A stretch of 64,000 nucleotides of DNA from Caulobacter segnis ATCC 21756 (GTDB lineage Bacteria > Pseudomonadota > Alphaproteobacteria > Caulobacterales > Caulobacteraceae), in contig NC_014100.1 of assembly GCF_000092285.1 (NCBI RefSeq), positions 2,170,001 through 2,234,000 of the forward strand. The letters run 5' to 3'. Both the position numbers and the translations under genes were made by a program. Each line of letters opens with the position of its first letter. Position 1 is the stretch's first letter. This document shows, one piece after another, positions 50,734 to 58,906 of this stretch. The notes under the pieces are model-generated. The model was not told the DNA's origin, searched no databases, and saw only the letters and a program-made list of their open reading frames with translations.

Positions 50734-51576
50734 ATGACCGCCATCCCTGCGCCCAGGGCCTTCCAGCCCGGCGCGCCGCATCCCGCCAAGATCGACACGG
50801 TGCTGCCCGAGTTCGGCTCGAGCGAGATCCCCCGCCAGCCGACGATCGAGGCCGAGAGGCTTTATCGCAAACAGCGGCTGGCCGCCTCTTACCGGCTGTT
50901 TGGCCGCTACGGTTTCGACATGGGCGGCGCGGGCCACATCACCGCGCGCGATCCCGAACTGACCGACCACTTCTGGGTCAATCCGTTCGGCGTCCACTTC
51001 TCCCGGATCAAGGTCTCGGACCTGATGCTGGTCAGCCATGCGGGTGAGATCGTCCAGCCGCCCGCCAAGGTCCCCGCCCGCTTGAACCGCGCCGCCTTCG
51101 CCATCCATTCCCAGCTGCACGAGGCGCGCCCGGACGTCGTGGCCGCCGCCCACTCGCACTCGCTGTACGGCAAGGCCTGGTCGGCGCTGGGTCGTCTGCT
51201 GGATCCGCTGACCCAGGACTCGGCGGCCTTCTACGAGGACCACGCCCTGTTCGAGGAGTTCTCGGGCGTCGTGCTCGACACCAGCGAGGGCAAGAAGATC
51301 GCCCAGGCCCTGGGCCCGAAGAAAGCGGTGATCCTGCAGAACCACGGCATCCTGACCGTCGGCCAGTCGGTCGAAGCGGCGGTGTGGCGCTATCTGGCGC
51401 TGGAGAACGCCTGCCAGACGCAACTCTTGGCCGAAGCTGCCGGCGCCACCAAGCCGATGCCGCCCGAGGTCGCCAAGCACACCGCCGGCCAGGTCGGCAC
51501 GGAGGTCGGCGGCTTCTGGGCCTTTCAGCCGTACTGGGAGATCGTCACCGAAGAAGAGCCGGATCTGTTCGACTGA
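50734..51576 (+). CDS. Class II aldolase/adducin-fold protein
   Basis: A 280-residue protein with the class II aldolase/adducin domain. The metal-ligand histidines are present: H140 and H142 in VVAAAHSHSLYG and H204 in ILQNHGILTVG. The catalytic glutamate that normally lies four residues before the IH motif (E73 in fuculose-1-phosphate aldolase) appears to be alanine here (AFAIHSQLHEARPD), by eye alignment. It may therefore be a lyase with altered chemistry or an adducin-like binding protein. AAGGA precedes the ATG, 13 bases after the dehydrogenase gene. Its stop shares a base with an ATG that begins the disrupted binding-protein leader. Confidence 0.82.
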   Translation: MTAIPAPRAFQPGAPHPAKIDTVLPEFGSSEIPRQPTIEAERLYRKQRLAASYRLFGRYGFDMGGAGHITARDPELTDHFWVNPFGVHFSRIKVSDLMLVSHAGEIVQPPAKVPARLNRAAFAIHSQLHEARPDVVAAAHSHSLYGKAWSALGRLLDPLTQDSAAFYEDHALFEEFSGVVLDTSEGKKIAQALGPKKAVILQNHGILTVGQSVEAAVWRYLALENACQTQLLAEAAGATKPMPPEVAKHTAGQVGTEVGGFWAFQPYWEIVTEEEPDLFD

Positions 51577-51610
51577 TGACCGGCTTTTCCCTTTCCCGCC
51601 GCGCGACCTG

Positions 51611-52576
51611 ATGGCCGGCGGCCTGTCGATCGCCGGACTTTCCATGGCGGGCCTCACTGCCTGCTCGCCCCAAAAGGACGCCAAGTCCGGCGACCTGTCG
51701 AACCTGACGCTGCGGGTGGCGACCTATCGCGGCAATCCCGAAAGCTTCTTCGCCGAGGCCGGCGTCGCCGACCCGCCCTACAAGCTAGCGCGCACCCAAT
51801 TCGCCGGCGGCAACCTGATCGTCGAGGCGATCAACGCCCGCGCGCTCGACTTCGGCGGGATGAGCGAGATTCCGCCGATCTTCGTCGCGGGGCACCCGGG
51901 CAACCAGGTGAGGATCGTCGGCGTGCTGCGCAGCGACGTGAACAATCAGGTCGTGCTGCTGCCCAAGGGCTCCCCGGTCCAGGACTTCAGCCAACTGAAG
52001 GGTAAGCGCGTCGGCTATGTGAAGGCGACCACGTCGCACTACATCCTGCTGCGCCTGCTGAACAAGGCGGGGCTGACTTGGGCTGACATCACGCCCGTGG
52101 CCCTATCGCCGCAGGACGGCTTGGCCGCCTTCCAGAGCGGCGCTCTCGACGCCTGGATCATCTATGGCGTGATCGTCTACCAGGCGCGGGAGGCCGGGGC
52201 GCGGGTTCTGACCACGGCCCAGGGGATCCTCTCGGGCAACTACCTGATCACGGCCGCCCAGGACGCGCTGGACGACCCGGCGCGTCTGGCGGCGATCGGC
52301 GACTACGTGAGCCGCTACCGCAAGGTGTTCGACTGGATCAACGCCGACGGCGAGCGCTGGGCGCGCGTGCGGGCCCAGGCCACGGGCGTCAGCCAAGCCT
52401 ATTACGAGCAGGAATTCCGAGAACGCAGCACCGCTTCGATCCTTGAACCGATCAGCGAGGCGGCGATCGCCTCTCAGCAGGCCGTGGCCGACACCTTCGC
52501 GGCCGCGAAGGTCATTCCAGCGCGTGTCGAGGTGAAGTCACTCTGGAATGATCGCCTGACGCCCTACCTCAAGTAG
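51611..52576 (+). CDS. Second sulfonate-type binding lipoprotein, leader apparently frameshifted
   Basis: A periplasmic binding protein of the SsuA/NMT1 class, 321 residues from the ATG at 51611. Core features include LTLRVATYRGNPESFFAEAG, ARALDFGGMSEIPPIFVAG, LKGKRVGYVKATTSHYILLRLL and FQSGALDAWIIYG. The short start lacks a ribosome site and a basic leader. An ATG at 51576, overlapping the aldolase stop, reads MTGFSLSRR and then goes out of frame; removing two bases from the GCGCG run near 51600-51604 would join it to DLMAGGLSIAGLSMAGLTAC, a Tat-lipoprotein leader like that of the sister protein at 40844. This may be a two-base insertion mutation or a sequence error. Confidence 0.85.
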   Translation: MAGGLSIAGLSMAGLTACSPQKDAKSGDLSNLTLRVATYRGNPESFFAEAGVADPPYKLARTQFAGGNLIVEAINARALDFGGMSEIPPIFVAGHPGNQVRIVGVLRSDVNNQVVLLPKGSPVQDFSQLKGKRVGYVKATTSHYILLRLLNKAGLTWADITPVALSPQDGLAAFQSGALDAWIIYGVIVYQAREAGARVLTTAQGILSGNYLITAAQDALDDPARLAAIGDYVSRYRKVFDWINADGERWARVRAQATGVSQAYYEQEFRERSTASILEPISEAAIASQQAVADTFAAAKVIPARVEVKSLWNDRLTPYLK

Positions 52577-52596
52577 ATTGAGTTTATCAAATATAG

Positions 52597-52614
52597 ATCA
52601 TCACAAATGATGAT
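52597..52614. repeat. Inverted repeat after the plus-strand ssu operon
   Basis: ATCATC-N6-GATGAT, 21 bases beyond the binding-protein stop and followed by TTTAAGT. It is AT-rich, so it could be a weak terminator or an operator for the following receptor operon. Confidence 0.4.
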
Positions 52615-52624
52615 TTAAGTAAAA

Positions 52625-52639
52625 TTAGTCGCTTGAAGA
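52625..52639 (+). promoter_or_regulatory. Shared 15-bp sulfur-island motif, copy C
   Basis: ATTAGTCGCTTGAAG, 65 bases before the third operon's first gene. It matches copy A at 12 of 15 positions and copy B at 9. Spacing to the following plus-strand start (65-90 bases) and strand are similar in all three copies. Confidence 0.5.
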
Positions 52640-52704
52640 TTTTATATTCGTTGAGGCGAGACTGAGCAGATGGCAAATCCCTATGAAATAAATCGGGGAT
52701 AGAC

Positions 52705-54882
52705 ATGCGTAATCGCCCTCTGCGAAATCTTCTACTTTTGAGCTCGGGCCTCGCCGCTTTCGGAACGGCGAAGGCCGCTGAGCCGACACCCGCCGTCGAC
52801 GGCGCCGCGCCGGCCGTCGAGCAGGTCATCGTCACCGCCGAACGGCGAGCGACCGATCTGCAGAAGACCGCCATCGCCATTTCGGCCTTCGGCCAGCAGG
52901 TGCTCGCCGATCGCAAGATCGACAACATCCGCGACCTCTCCGGCCAGATCCCGAACCTGTCGATCAGCCGGGTCACGATCAGCCACACCACCCAGACCTA
53001 CGCCCTGCGCGGCGTCGGCGAGGCCGATCCGATCCAGGAGCCGGTGCTGGCCGTCTATGTCGATGACGTCTACATCCCGCGCCAGATCGGTTCGATGGTC
53101 GAGTTCAACGACCTGGAGCGGGTCGAGGTGCTGCGCGGCCCGCAAGGCACGCTCTATGGCCGCAACTCCAGCGCTGGGGCCCTACGCGTCATCACTCGCG
53201 ATCCGGGCCAGACCCTGCGCGCGAAGGCCGAGGTGGGCCTGGGTAACTACGGCGCGGTCGACGTCCGCGCGCTGATCGAAGGGCCGCTGGTCTCGGACAA
53301 ACTCTCGGGCAGCTTCTCGTACATCCACCACAAGCGCGACGGCGTCACCTTCAACCCGACACTGAACCACGACGTCAACCGCATCGACCTCGACGCCTTC
53401 AGGGCCAAGCTGCGATGGACGCCGACCGACCGGCTGGACGCCTTGCTGACGGTCAACGCCCTGCGCGATCGCAGCGACACGCGCAGCTATATCCCGGTCA
53501 AGCAGCCCGGCGGCGCGTTCCGCAAGGATCGGTCTTACTCTGAGGTCGAGCCCGTCCAGGACCTCGACCAGGCCAGCGTCTCGCTGCGCGTGCAGTATGA
53601 CCTGACCGAACAATTGAAGCTGAAGTCGATCAGCGCCTATGGCGGCTTCAACCTCAACCCCGTCGCCTACGACAACGACGGCGAAGCGGCGCTGATCCAG
53701 AAGAACCTGATCCATTACAACGATCAGTACGCCACCCAGGAACTACAGCTGAACGGCGACTTTGGCGCTCTGACCTTCACCAGCGGGCTCTTCTATCTGC
53801 ACGAGCGCTTCTTCGTGCAGCGTGACGGCTACAGCCGCCGCAACGCCCAGGCGACCGACCCGACGGTGACGCCCGGCAACTACAACTTCGCCCGGGCCCA
53901 CAACATCACCAACACCGACGCCTACGCCGTCTTCGGCGAGGCGACCTGGAAGGCGACCGACCGCCTCTCGCTGACCGGCGGCCTGCGCTGGACCAACGAG
54001 AAGAAGGAATTCGTCTTCGACAACAAGGGCCTGAACCTGGCGGGCCAGGTCGTCTCGCAGTCGATCAGGGGCAAGGCCGACAAGACCTGGTCAGCAATCA
54101 CGCCCAAGGTCTCGGCCCAGTTCCAGTGGACGCCGGACGTCCTGCAGTACGTCAGCTATTCGAAGGGCTTCAAGTCGGGCGGCTTCGACAACCGCGCCAC
54201 GCGGCTGGATCTCGCCACCCTGCCATTCGCGCCCGAGGACGTGACCACCTATGAGACGGGCCTGAAGACCCAGCTCCTAGACCAGCGGCTGCGGGCCAAT
54301 CTGGCGGCCTTCTACAACGACTATCAGGACCTGCAGGTCTCGTTCTACGATCCGGCCTATGTCGGCAGCCGCCGAGGCAACGCGGGCAAGGCCCACACCT
54401 ATGGCGTCGAGCTCGAGACCGACGCGCGCCCGACCGAGCGTCTGGGCGCCCAGTTTAGCGTCGGATGGCTTTACGCGATCTATGACGACTACAAGGGCGC
54501 CGGCGGCGCCGGGGTGAACGCCGATGGCAATCGCCTGCTGAACTCGCCCCGCTGGAGCGTTTCGGGCGGCGTGACCTACGACCCGGACCTCGACATCCCA
54601 GGCTCGCTTCGCCTTGGCTTGAACGCCCAGTGGCAGAGCGGGATCGTCACCAGCGCCACGCCGGCTGCCGGCGGCCAGAACGACATCCCCTCGCAAGGCT
54701 TCCTGAACGGCGTCGCGACCTGGACCACGCCCGACCCGCGGTGGGCCGTCAGCTTGTCGGTCCGCAACATCCTCAATTCGCAGAAGGCGGTCAGCTCCAC
54801 CTACACGCCGTCGACAGGGATCTACCTGCTGAACTTCGCCGATCCCCGGACCTACCTCGTCACCCTCAAATACGTGCTGTAA
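52705..54882 (+). CDS. TonB-dependent receptor (725 aa) of the third sulfur operon
   Basis: An outer-membrane receptor. Signal peptide residues 1-25 end FGTAKAAEP; the plug runs from VEQVIVTAERRATDLQKTAIAISAF through LRGVGEADPIQEPVLAVYVDDVYIPRQIG to VEVLRGPQGTLYGRNSSAGALRVIT, and the barrel ends LVTLKYVL. This shorter type is common among receptors for non-siderophore ligands. GGGGA precedes the ATG. It is followed within three bases by a thiol dioxygenase and then a rhodanese, GST, SsuD and flavin reductase, so an organosulfur ligand is likely. It differs from the receptor at 41802, suggesting two substrates or two forms of one. Confidence 0.92.
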   Translation: MRNRPLRNLLLLSSGLAAFGTAKAAEPTPAVDGAAPAVEQVIVTAERRATDLQKTAIAISAFGQQVLADRKIDNIRDLSGQIPNLSISRVTISHTTQTYALRGVGEADPIQEPVLAVYVDDVYIPRQIGSMVEFNDLERVEVLRGPQGTLYGRNSSAGALRVITRDPGQTLRAKAEVGLGNYGAVDVRALIEGPLVSDKLSGSFSYIHHKRDGVTFNPTLNHDVNRIDLDAFRAKLRWTPTDRLDALLTVNALRDRSDTRSYIPVKQPGGAFRKDRSYSEVEPVQDLDQASVSLRVQYDLTEQLKLKSISAYGGFNLNPVAYDNDGEAALIQKNLIHYNDQYATQELQLNGDFGALTFTSGLFYLHERFFVQRDGYSRRNAQATDPTVTPGNYNFARAHNITNTDAYAVFGEATWKATDRLSLTGGLRWTNEKKEFVFDNKGLNLAGQVVSQSIRGKADKTWSAITPKVSAQFQWTPDVLQYVSYSKGFKSGGFDNRATRLDLATLPFAPEDVTTYETGLKTQLLDQRLRANLAAFYNDYQDLQVSFYDPAYVGSRRGNAGKAHTYGVELETDARPTERLGAQFSVGWLYAIYDDYKGAGGAGVNADGNRLLNSPRWSVSGGVTYDPDLDIPGSLRLGLNAQWQSGIVTSATPAAGGQNDIPSQGFLNGVATWTTPDPRWAVSLSVRNILNSQKAVSSTYTPSTGIYLLNFADPRTYLVTLKYVL

Positions 54883-54885
54883 TCC

Positions 54886-55497
54886 ATGAGCCAGCATCGC
54901 CCTCATCGCCTGTCCGACTTCGTCGCCGACCTCTCCGCGCTGCTGGATCGCACCGGCGACGAGGCGGTTATCCTGCGCGAGGGCGGCGCGTTGCTGGCCG
55001 AACTCGTGGCCCAGGACGACTGGCTGCCCGAAGCGCAAAGCCTGCCGGATCCGACGCGCTACCAGCAGTATCTGCTGCACCGTGACCCGGCCGGGCGGTT
55101 CTCGGTGGTCAGCTTCGTCTGGGGACCGGGGCAAGCCACGCCGGTCCACGACCATACGGTCTGGGGCCTGATTGGCGTGCTTCGGGGCGCCGAGCTGTCG
55201 CAAGCCTATGACCTGACCGACGGCGCGCTGACCGGCGTCGGTCCTGTCCATCGCTTGGAGCCCGGCCAGGTTGAGGCCGTGTCGCCCACCGTCGGCGACA
55301 TCCACCGCGTCGCCAACGCCTTCGAGGACCGGACCTCAATCAGCATCCACGTCTACGGCGCCGACATCGGGACGGTGAAGCGCTCGACCTACGACGCCAA
55401 CGGCAAGCCCAAGACCTTCATTTCCGGCTACGCCGACGTCCCGCCGCCCCTCCTGTTCGATCGCGCTAGCGCCCTGGCCTACGGAGCCGCCGAATGA
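54886..55497 (+). CDS. Cysteine dioxygenase-family thiol dioxygenase
   Basis: A 203-residue cupin of the cysteine dioxygenase/3-mercaptopropionate dioxygenase family, which adds O2 to a thiol to make a sulfinate using non-haem iron. The three iron ligands appear as H88 and H90 in TPVHDHTVWG and H140 in VGDIHRVANAF; H155 in SISIHVYG is also conserved. The ATG lies three bases after the receptor stop, and the end overlaps the rhodanese gene. Whether cysteine, 3-mercaptopropionate or another thiol is used cannot be seen. Confidence 0.87.
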   Translation: MSQHRPHRLSDFVADLSALLDRTGDEAVILREGGALLAELVAQDDWLPEAQSLPDPTRYQQYLLHRDPAGRFSVVSFVWGPGQATPVHDHTVWGLIGVLRGAELSQAYDLTDGALTGVGPVHRLEPGQVEAVSPTVGDIHRVANAFEDRTSISIHVYGADIGTVKRSTYDANGKPKTFISGYADVPPPLLFDRASALAYGAAE

Positions 55498-57071
55498 CCC
55501 TGCCCCTGATCACGCCGCACGAGGTGCGCCGCGACCTGATCGCCCGGCGCGAGATCGCCCTCCTGGACCTGCGCGAGGAAGACCCGTTCGCCAAGGCCCA
55601 CCCGCTGTTCGCCTCGCAACTGCCGCTCAGCCGGCTGGAGATCGAGATCCTCGACCGCGTTCCCCGCAAGGCGACCAAGATCGTGCTCTACGACGACGCC
55701 GAGGGGCTCGTGGCGCCGGCGGCCGAGCGGCTCGCGGCGCTGGGCTACACGAACGTTCACACCCTGCATGGCGGCCTCGCCGGCTGGCGCGCGGCGGGGT
55801 ACGAGCTGTTCCAGGACGTCAACTCCTACAGTAAGGCGTTCGGCGAGCTGGTCGAGGCGCGCCGCCACACGCCCTCGCTACCGGCCCAAGAGGTCAAGGC
55901 GCGGATCGACGCCAAGGCCGACCAGGTGATCCTCGACGCCCGCCGGTTCGAGGAATACGCCACCATGAGCATTCCCGGCGGCATCAACACGCCCGGCGCG
56001 GAGCTGGTGCTGCGAGCGCGCGAGCTGGCGCCGGACCCGTCCACGACCATCATCGTCAACTGCGCCGGCCGCACGCGGAGCCTGATCGGCGCCCAGTCGC
56101 TGGTGAACGCGGGCCTGCCCAACCCCATCTTCGCCCTGCGCAATGGCACCATCGGCTGGACCCTGGCCCAGCAGACGCTCGAGCATGGCCAAAGCCGCAA
56201 GTTCCCCAGCGTGGGCGAGCAGACACTGGAGGAGGCTCGCGCTCGCGCCCACGACGTGGCCTATCGCGCCGGCGTGCGCAGGGTGGACGCCCAAGGGCTG
56301 GCCGATCTGGCCAAGGACATCGACCGCACCCTTTATCGCTTCGATGTCCGGACGCCCGACGAATACGTCGCCGGCCACATTCCAGGCTTCCGCTCGGCGC
56401 CCGGTGGCCAGCTCGTGCAGGAGACCGACGTCTTCGCGCCCGTCCGAGGCGGCCGGATTGTGCTGGCCGATGACCTCGGTCCCCGCGCCGACATGACGGC
56501 CTCGTGGCTCGCCCAACTGGGTTGGGAGGTCTATGTCCTGGAAGGCGGCTTCGGCGGCGCGCTGGAGCGCGGCCTCTGGACGTCCAGCCTTCCCGCCCTC
56601 CCCGAGGTCGAGACCATATCGCCGCGCGACCTGGCTCAAGCCATCGCCGACGACGCGGTCGTGGTCATCGACCTCGCGCCCAGTCCGGTTCACCGCAAAG
56701 GCCACGTTCCAGGGGCCTGGTTCGCGATCCGCGCGCAACTGGATGTCGCGGTGACTCAGGTCCCGCCCAACACGACCATCGTCCTGACATCGCCCGACGG
56801 CGCCCTGGCGACTTTGGCCGCGCCCGAGTTGGAAGCCCTCACCGATAGGCCTGTCCGAGTCCTGGCCGGCGGTACGGAGGCTTGGATCGCCGCCGGTCGC
56901 GCCGTCGAAACGGGCCTGGTCCGCCCCGCCAACGCCCCAACGGACATCTACAAGCGCCCCTACGAGGGCACGGACAACGCCGCCGAAGCCATGCAGGCCT
57001 ACCTCGACTGGGAATTTGGCCTGGTCGACCAGCTGGCCCGCGACGGCACGCACGGCTTCTACGTGATCTGA
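55494..57071 (+). CDS. Four-domain rhodanese protein
   Basis: A 525-residue protein made of four rhodanese-like domains, roughly residues 5-105, 130-235, 265-375 and 385-490. Only the second has an active-site cysteine, C190 in IIVNCAGRTRS (CAGRTRS loop). The corresponding positions in the others read VLYDDAEG, IVLADDLGPRADM and IVLTSPDGALA, so they are probably structural or binding modules. No signal peptide is seen, so it should be cytoplasmic. The ATG overlaps the dioxygenase stop (ATGA). Rhodaneses carry sulfane sulfur on the cysteine, so it may take sulfur released by the dioxygenase or monooxygenase steps. Confidence 0.88.
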   Translation: MTLPLITPHEVRRDLIARREIALLDLREEDPFAKAHPLFASQLPLSRLEIEILDRVPRKATKIVLYDDAEGLVAPAAERLAALGYTNVHTLHGGLAGWRAAGYELFQDVNSYSKAFGELVEARRHTPSLPAQEVKARIDAKADQVILDARRFEEYATMSIPGGINTPGAELVLRARELAPDPSTTIIVNCAGRTRSLIGAQSLVNAGLPNPIFALRNGTIGWTLAQQTLEHGQSRKFPSVGEQTLEEARARAHDVAYRAGVRRVDAQGLADLAKDIDRTLYRFDVRTPDEYVAGHIPGFRSAPGGQLVQETDVFAPVRGGRIVLADDLGPRADMTASWLAQLGWEVYVLEGGFGGALERGLWTSSLPALPEVETISPRDLAQAIADDAVVVIDLAPSPVHRKGHVPGAWFAIRAQLDVAVTQVPPNTTIVLTSPDGALATLAAPELEALTDRPVRVLAGGTEAWIAAGRAVETGLVRPANAPTDIYKRPYEGTDNAAEAMQAYLDWEFGLVDQLARDGTHGFYVI

Positions 57072-57079
57072 GGCTGGCG

Positions 57080-57718
57080 ATGACCCTGCAACTCTATTTC
57101 GCGCCCGGCGCATCGTCTCTCGCGCCCCTGGTGGCGCTCGAAGAACTCGACATTCCCTATGTCGGGCATCGCTTGGATCTCGCCGCCGGCGATCAGCGCA
57201 AGCCCGAATACCTAAAGGTCAATCCGCGCGGTCGCGTGCCGACCCTCGTGGTCGACGGCCAGCCGGTGACCGAGGTTCTGGCGATCCTGACCTACCTCGC
57301 CCACCGCTACCCGCACAGCGAGCTCCTGCCGCTGGCCGACCCGTTGAACCTGGCCAAGGCCTACGAGGTGATGAGCTGGTTCGCCAGCACGGTGCATGTC
57401 GCCTTCGCCCAAATCGCCCGGCCGGAGCGCTACGCCGACGACGAGGCGACCAAGGCCGCTCTGGCCACGCCCGGAGAAGCCCGGTTCGCGCGCACGCTCA
57501 CCGACATCGAGCACCTCGCGCGAGGCCCCGGCCCCTGGCTGCTGGGCGACGCCTTCAGCGTTGTCGACGCCTACGCGCTGGTCATCTGGCGTTGGGCGGA
57601 GCGGCGATCGATCGACACCGCCCTCTATCCGGCCTGGAGCGCCAAGGCCGCCCGCGCCTTCGCGCGTCCCTCGGTCGTGCGCGCCCTGCGCAAGGAGGCC
57701 GCGCCCGTCACCGCCTGA
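57080..57718 (+). CDS. Glutathione S-transferase family protein
   Basis: A 212-residue GST. The thioredoxin-like N-domain is MTLQLYFAPGASSLAPLVALEELDIPY with the glutathione-binding region GRVPTLVVDGQPVTEVLAILTYLAHRY, and the helical C-domain has WLLGDAFSVVDAYALVIWRW. The serine pair in PGASSLAP fits the beta-class bacterial GSTs. It lies eight bases after the rhodanese stop. In a sulfur operon it may cleave a thioether or release glutathione from a conjugate; the reaction is inferred only from context. Confidence 0.88.
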   Translation: MTLQLYFAPGASSLAPLVALEELDIPYVGHRLDLAAGDQRKPEYLKVNPRGRVPTLVVDGQPVTEVLAILTYLAHRYPHSELLPLADPLNLAKAYEVMSWFASTVHVAFAQIARPERYADDEATKAALATPGEARFARTLTDIEHLARGPGPWLLGDAFSVVDAYALVIWRWAERRSIDTALYPAWSAKAARAFARPSVVRALRKEAAPVTA

Positions 57719-57808
57719 TGAGCCTTGCTCATAACCCACCTCAGAACTCCTCGCTCATCGTCGAGGACGCCCCGCCCTAACATCCGTCCAACCACATTGG
57801 AGAACGCC

Positions 57809-58903
57809 ATGAGCGTCGAATTCATCGGTTTCATCGGCACGCAACACGCCTCCGAGATCCACCCGCCGACCGGCCCGGCCATCGACGTGGCCTATGTCGA
57901 AAAGACCGCCCGCGTTCACGAGGAAGGCGGCTTCGACCGCGCGCTGGTGGCCTTCCACTCGACGGGGCCGGAAAGCCAGTTGGTCGTGGCGCACGCCGCC
58001 TCGGTGACCAAGCGCCTGAACTTCATGATCGCCCACCGGCCCGGCTTCACCCAACCGACCCTGGCGGCGCGCCAGCTGGCAACGCTGGACCACTTCACCG
58101 GCGGCCGCGTAGCGGTGCACATCATCACCGGCGGCTCGGACGAGGAACTCGCCAAGGACGGCGACCACCTCACCAAGGACGAGCGCTACGCCCGCACCAG
58201 CGAGTACCTGGACATCGTCCGCGCCGAGTGGACGGGCGACAAGCCGTTCGACTACGAGGGCAAGTACTACAAGGTCGACCAGGGCTTCGGCGCGGTGAAG
58301 CCGCTGCAGGCGCCGCACATTCCGATCTATTTCGGCGGCTCGTCCGACGCCGCTATCCCGGTCGCCGGTAAGCACGCAGACATCTTCGCGCTGTGGGGCG
58401 AAACCCAGGCGCAAGTGCGCGAGACGATCGCCCGGGTCCGCGCGGCGGCCGCCAAGCACGGTCGCCAGGTCCGGTTCTCGTTGTCGCTGCGCCCCGTGAT
58501 CGCCGATACGGAGGAAGCCGCCTGGAAGCGTGCGGACGAGATCGTCGAGCGCACCAAGGCTCTACGCGAAGCGGCTGGCCTGCCGACCAGCGGCCATCGC
58601 CCGCCCAACGCCGGTTCGCAGCGCCTGCTCGACGCCGCCGCCCAGGGCTCGCGCCTGGACAAGCGGCTATGGACCGGCGTCGCGGCCGTCACCGGCGCGC
58701 AGGGCAACTCCACGGGCCTGGTCGGCACGCCCGAACAGGTCGCCGAGAGCCTGCTCGACTATTACGATCTGGGCGTCTCGACCTTCCTGATCCGGGGCTT
58801 CGACCCGGTCGAGGACGCGATCGGCTATGTCCGCGATCTGATCCCGCTGGTCCGCCAGCTGGTCGCCGAGCGTGACGCCAACCCGACGGCCGTGGCGAGC
58901 TGA
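57809..58903 (+). CDS. ssuD: Alkanesulfonate-type FMNH2-dependent monooxygenase
   Basis: A 364-residue luciferase-fold monooxygenase close to SsuD: EFIGFIGTQHASEIHPPTG, FMIAHRPGFTQPTLAARQLATLDHFTGGRVAVHIITGGSD, DEYARTSEYL-like DERYARTSEYLDIV, and HIPIYFGGSSDAAIPVAGKHADIFALWGE (shown in shorter pieces: PIYFGGSSDAAIPVAG, HADIFALWGE). SsuD releases sulfite from alkanesulfonates. A GGAGA site precedes the ATG, 90 bases after the GST stop. The flavin reductase gene follows by three bases, giving the usual two-component pair. The identity to SsuD rather than another LLM sulfonate monooxygenase is likely but not certain. Confidence 0.87.
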   Translation: MSVEFIGFIGTQHASEIHPPTGPAIDVAYVEKTARVHEEGGFDRALVAFHSTGPESQLVVAHAASVTKRLNFMIAHRPGFTQPTLAARQLATLDHFTGGRVAVHIITGGSDEELAKDGDHLTKDERYARTSEYLDIVRAEWTGDKPFDYEGKYYKVDQGFGAVKPLQAPHIPIYFGGSSDAAIPVAGKHADIFALWGETQAQVRETIARVRAAAAKHGRQVRFSLSLRPVIADTEEAAWKRADEIVERTKALREAAGLPTSGHRPPNAGSQRLLDAAAQGSRLDKRLWTGVAAVTGAQGNSTGLVGTPEQVAESLLDYYDLGVSTFLIRGFDPVEDAIGYVRDLIPLVRQLVAERDANPTAVAS

Positions 58904-58906
58904 GCC

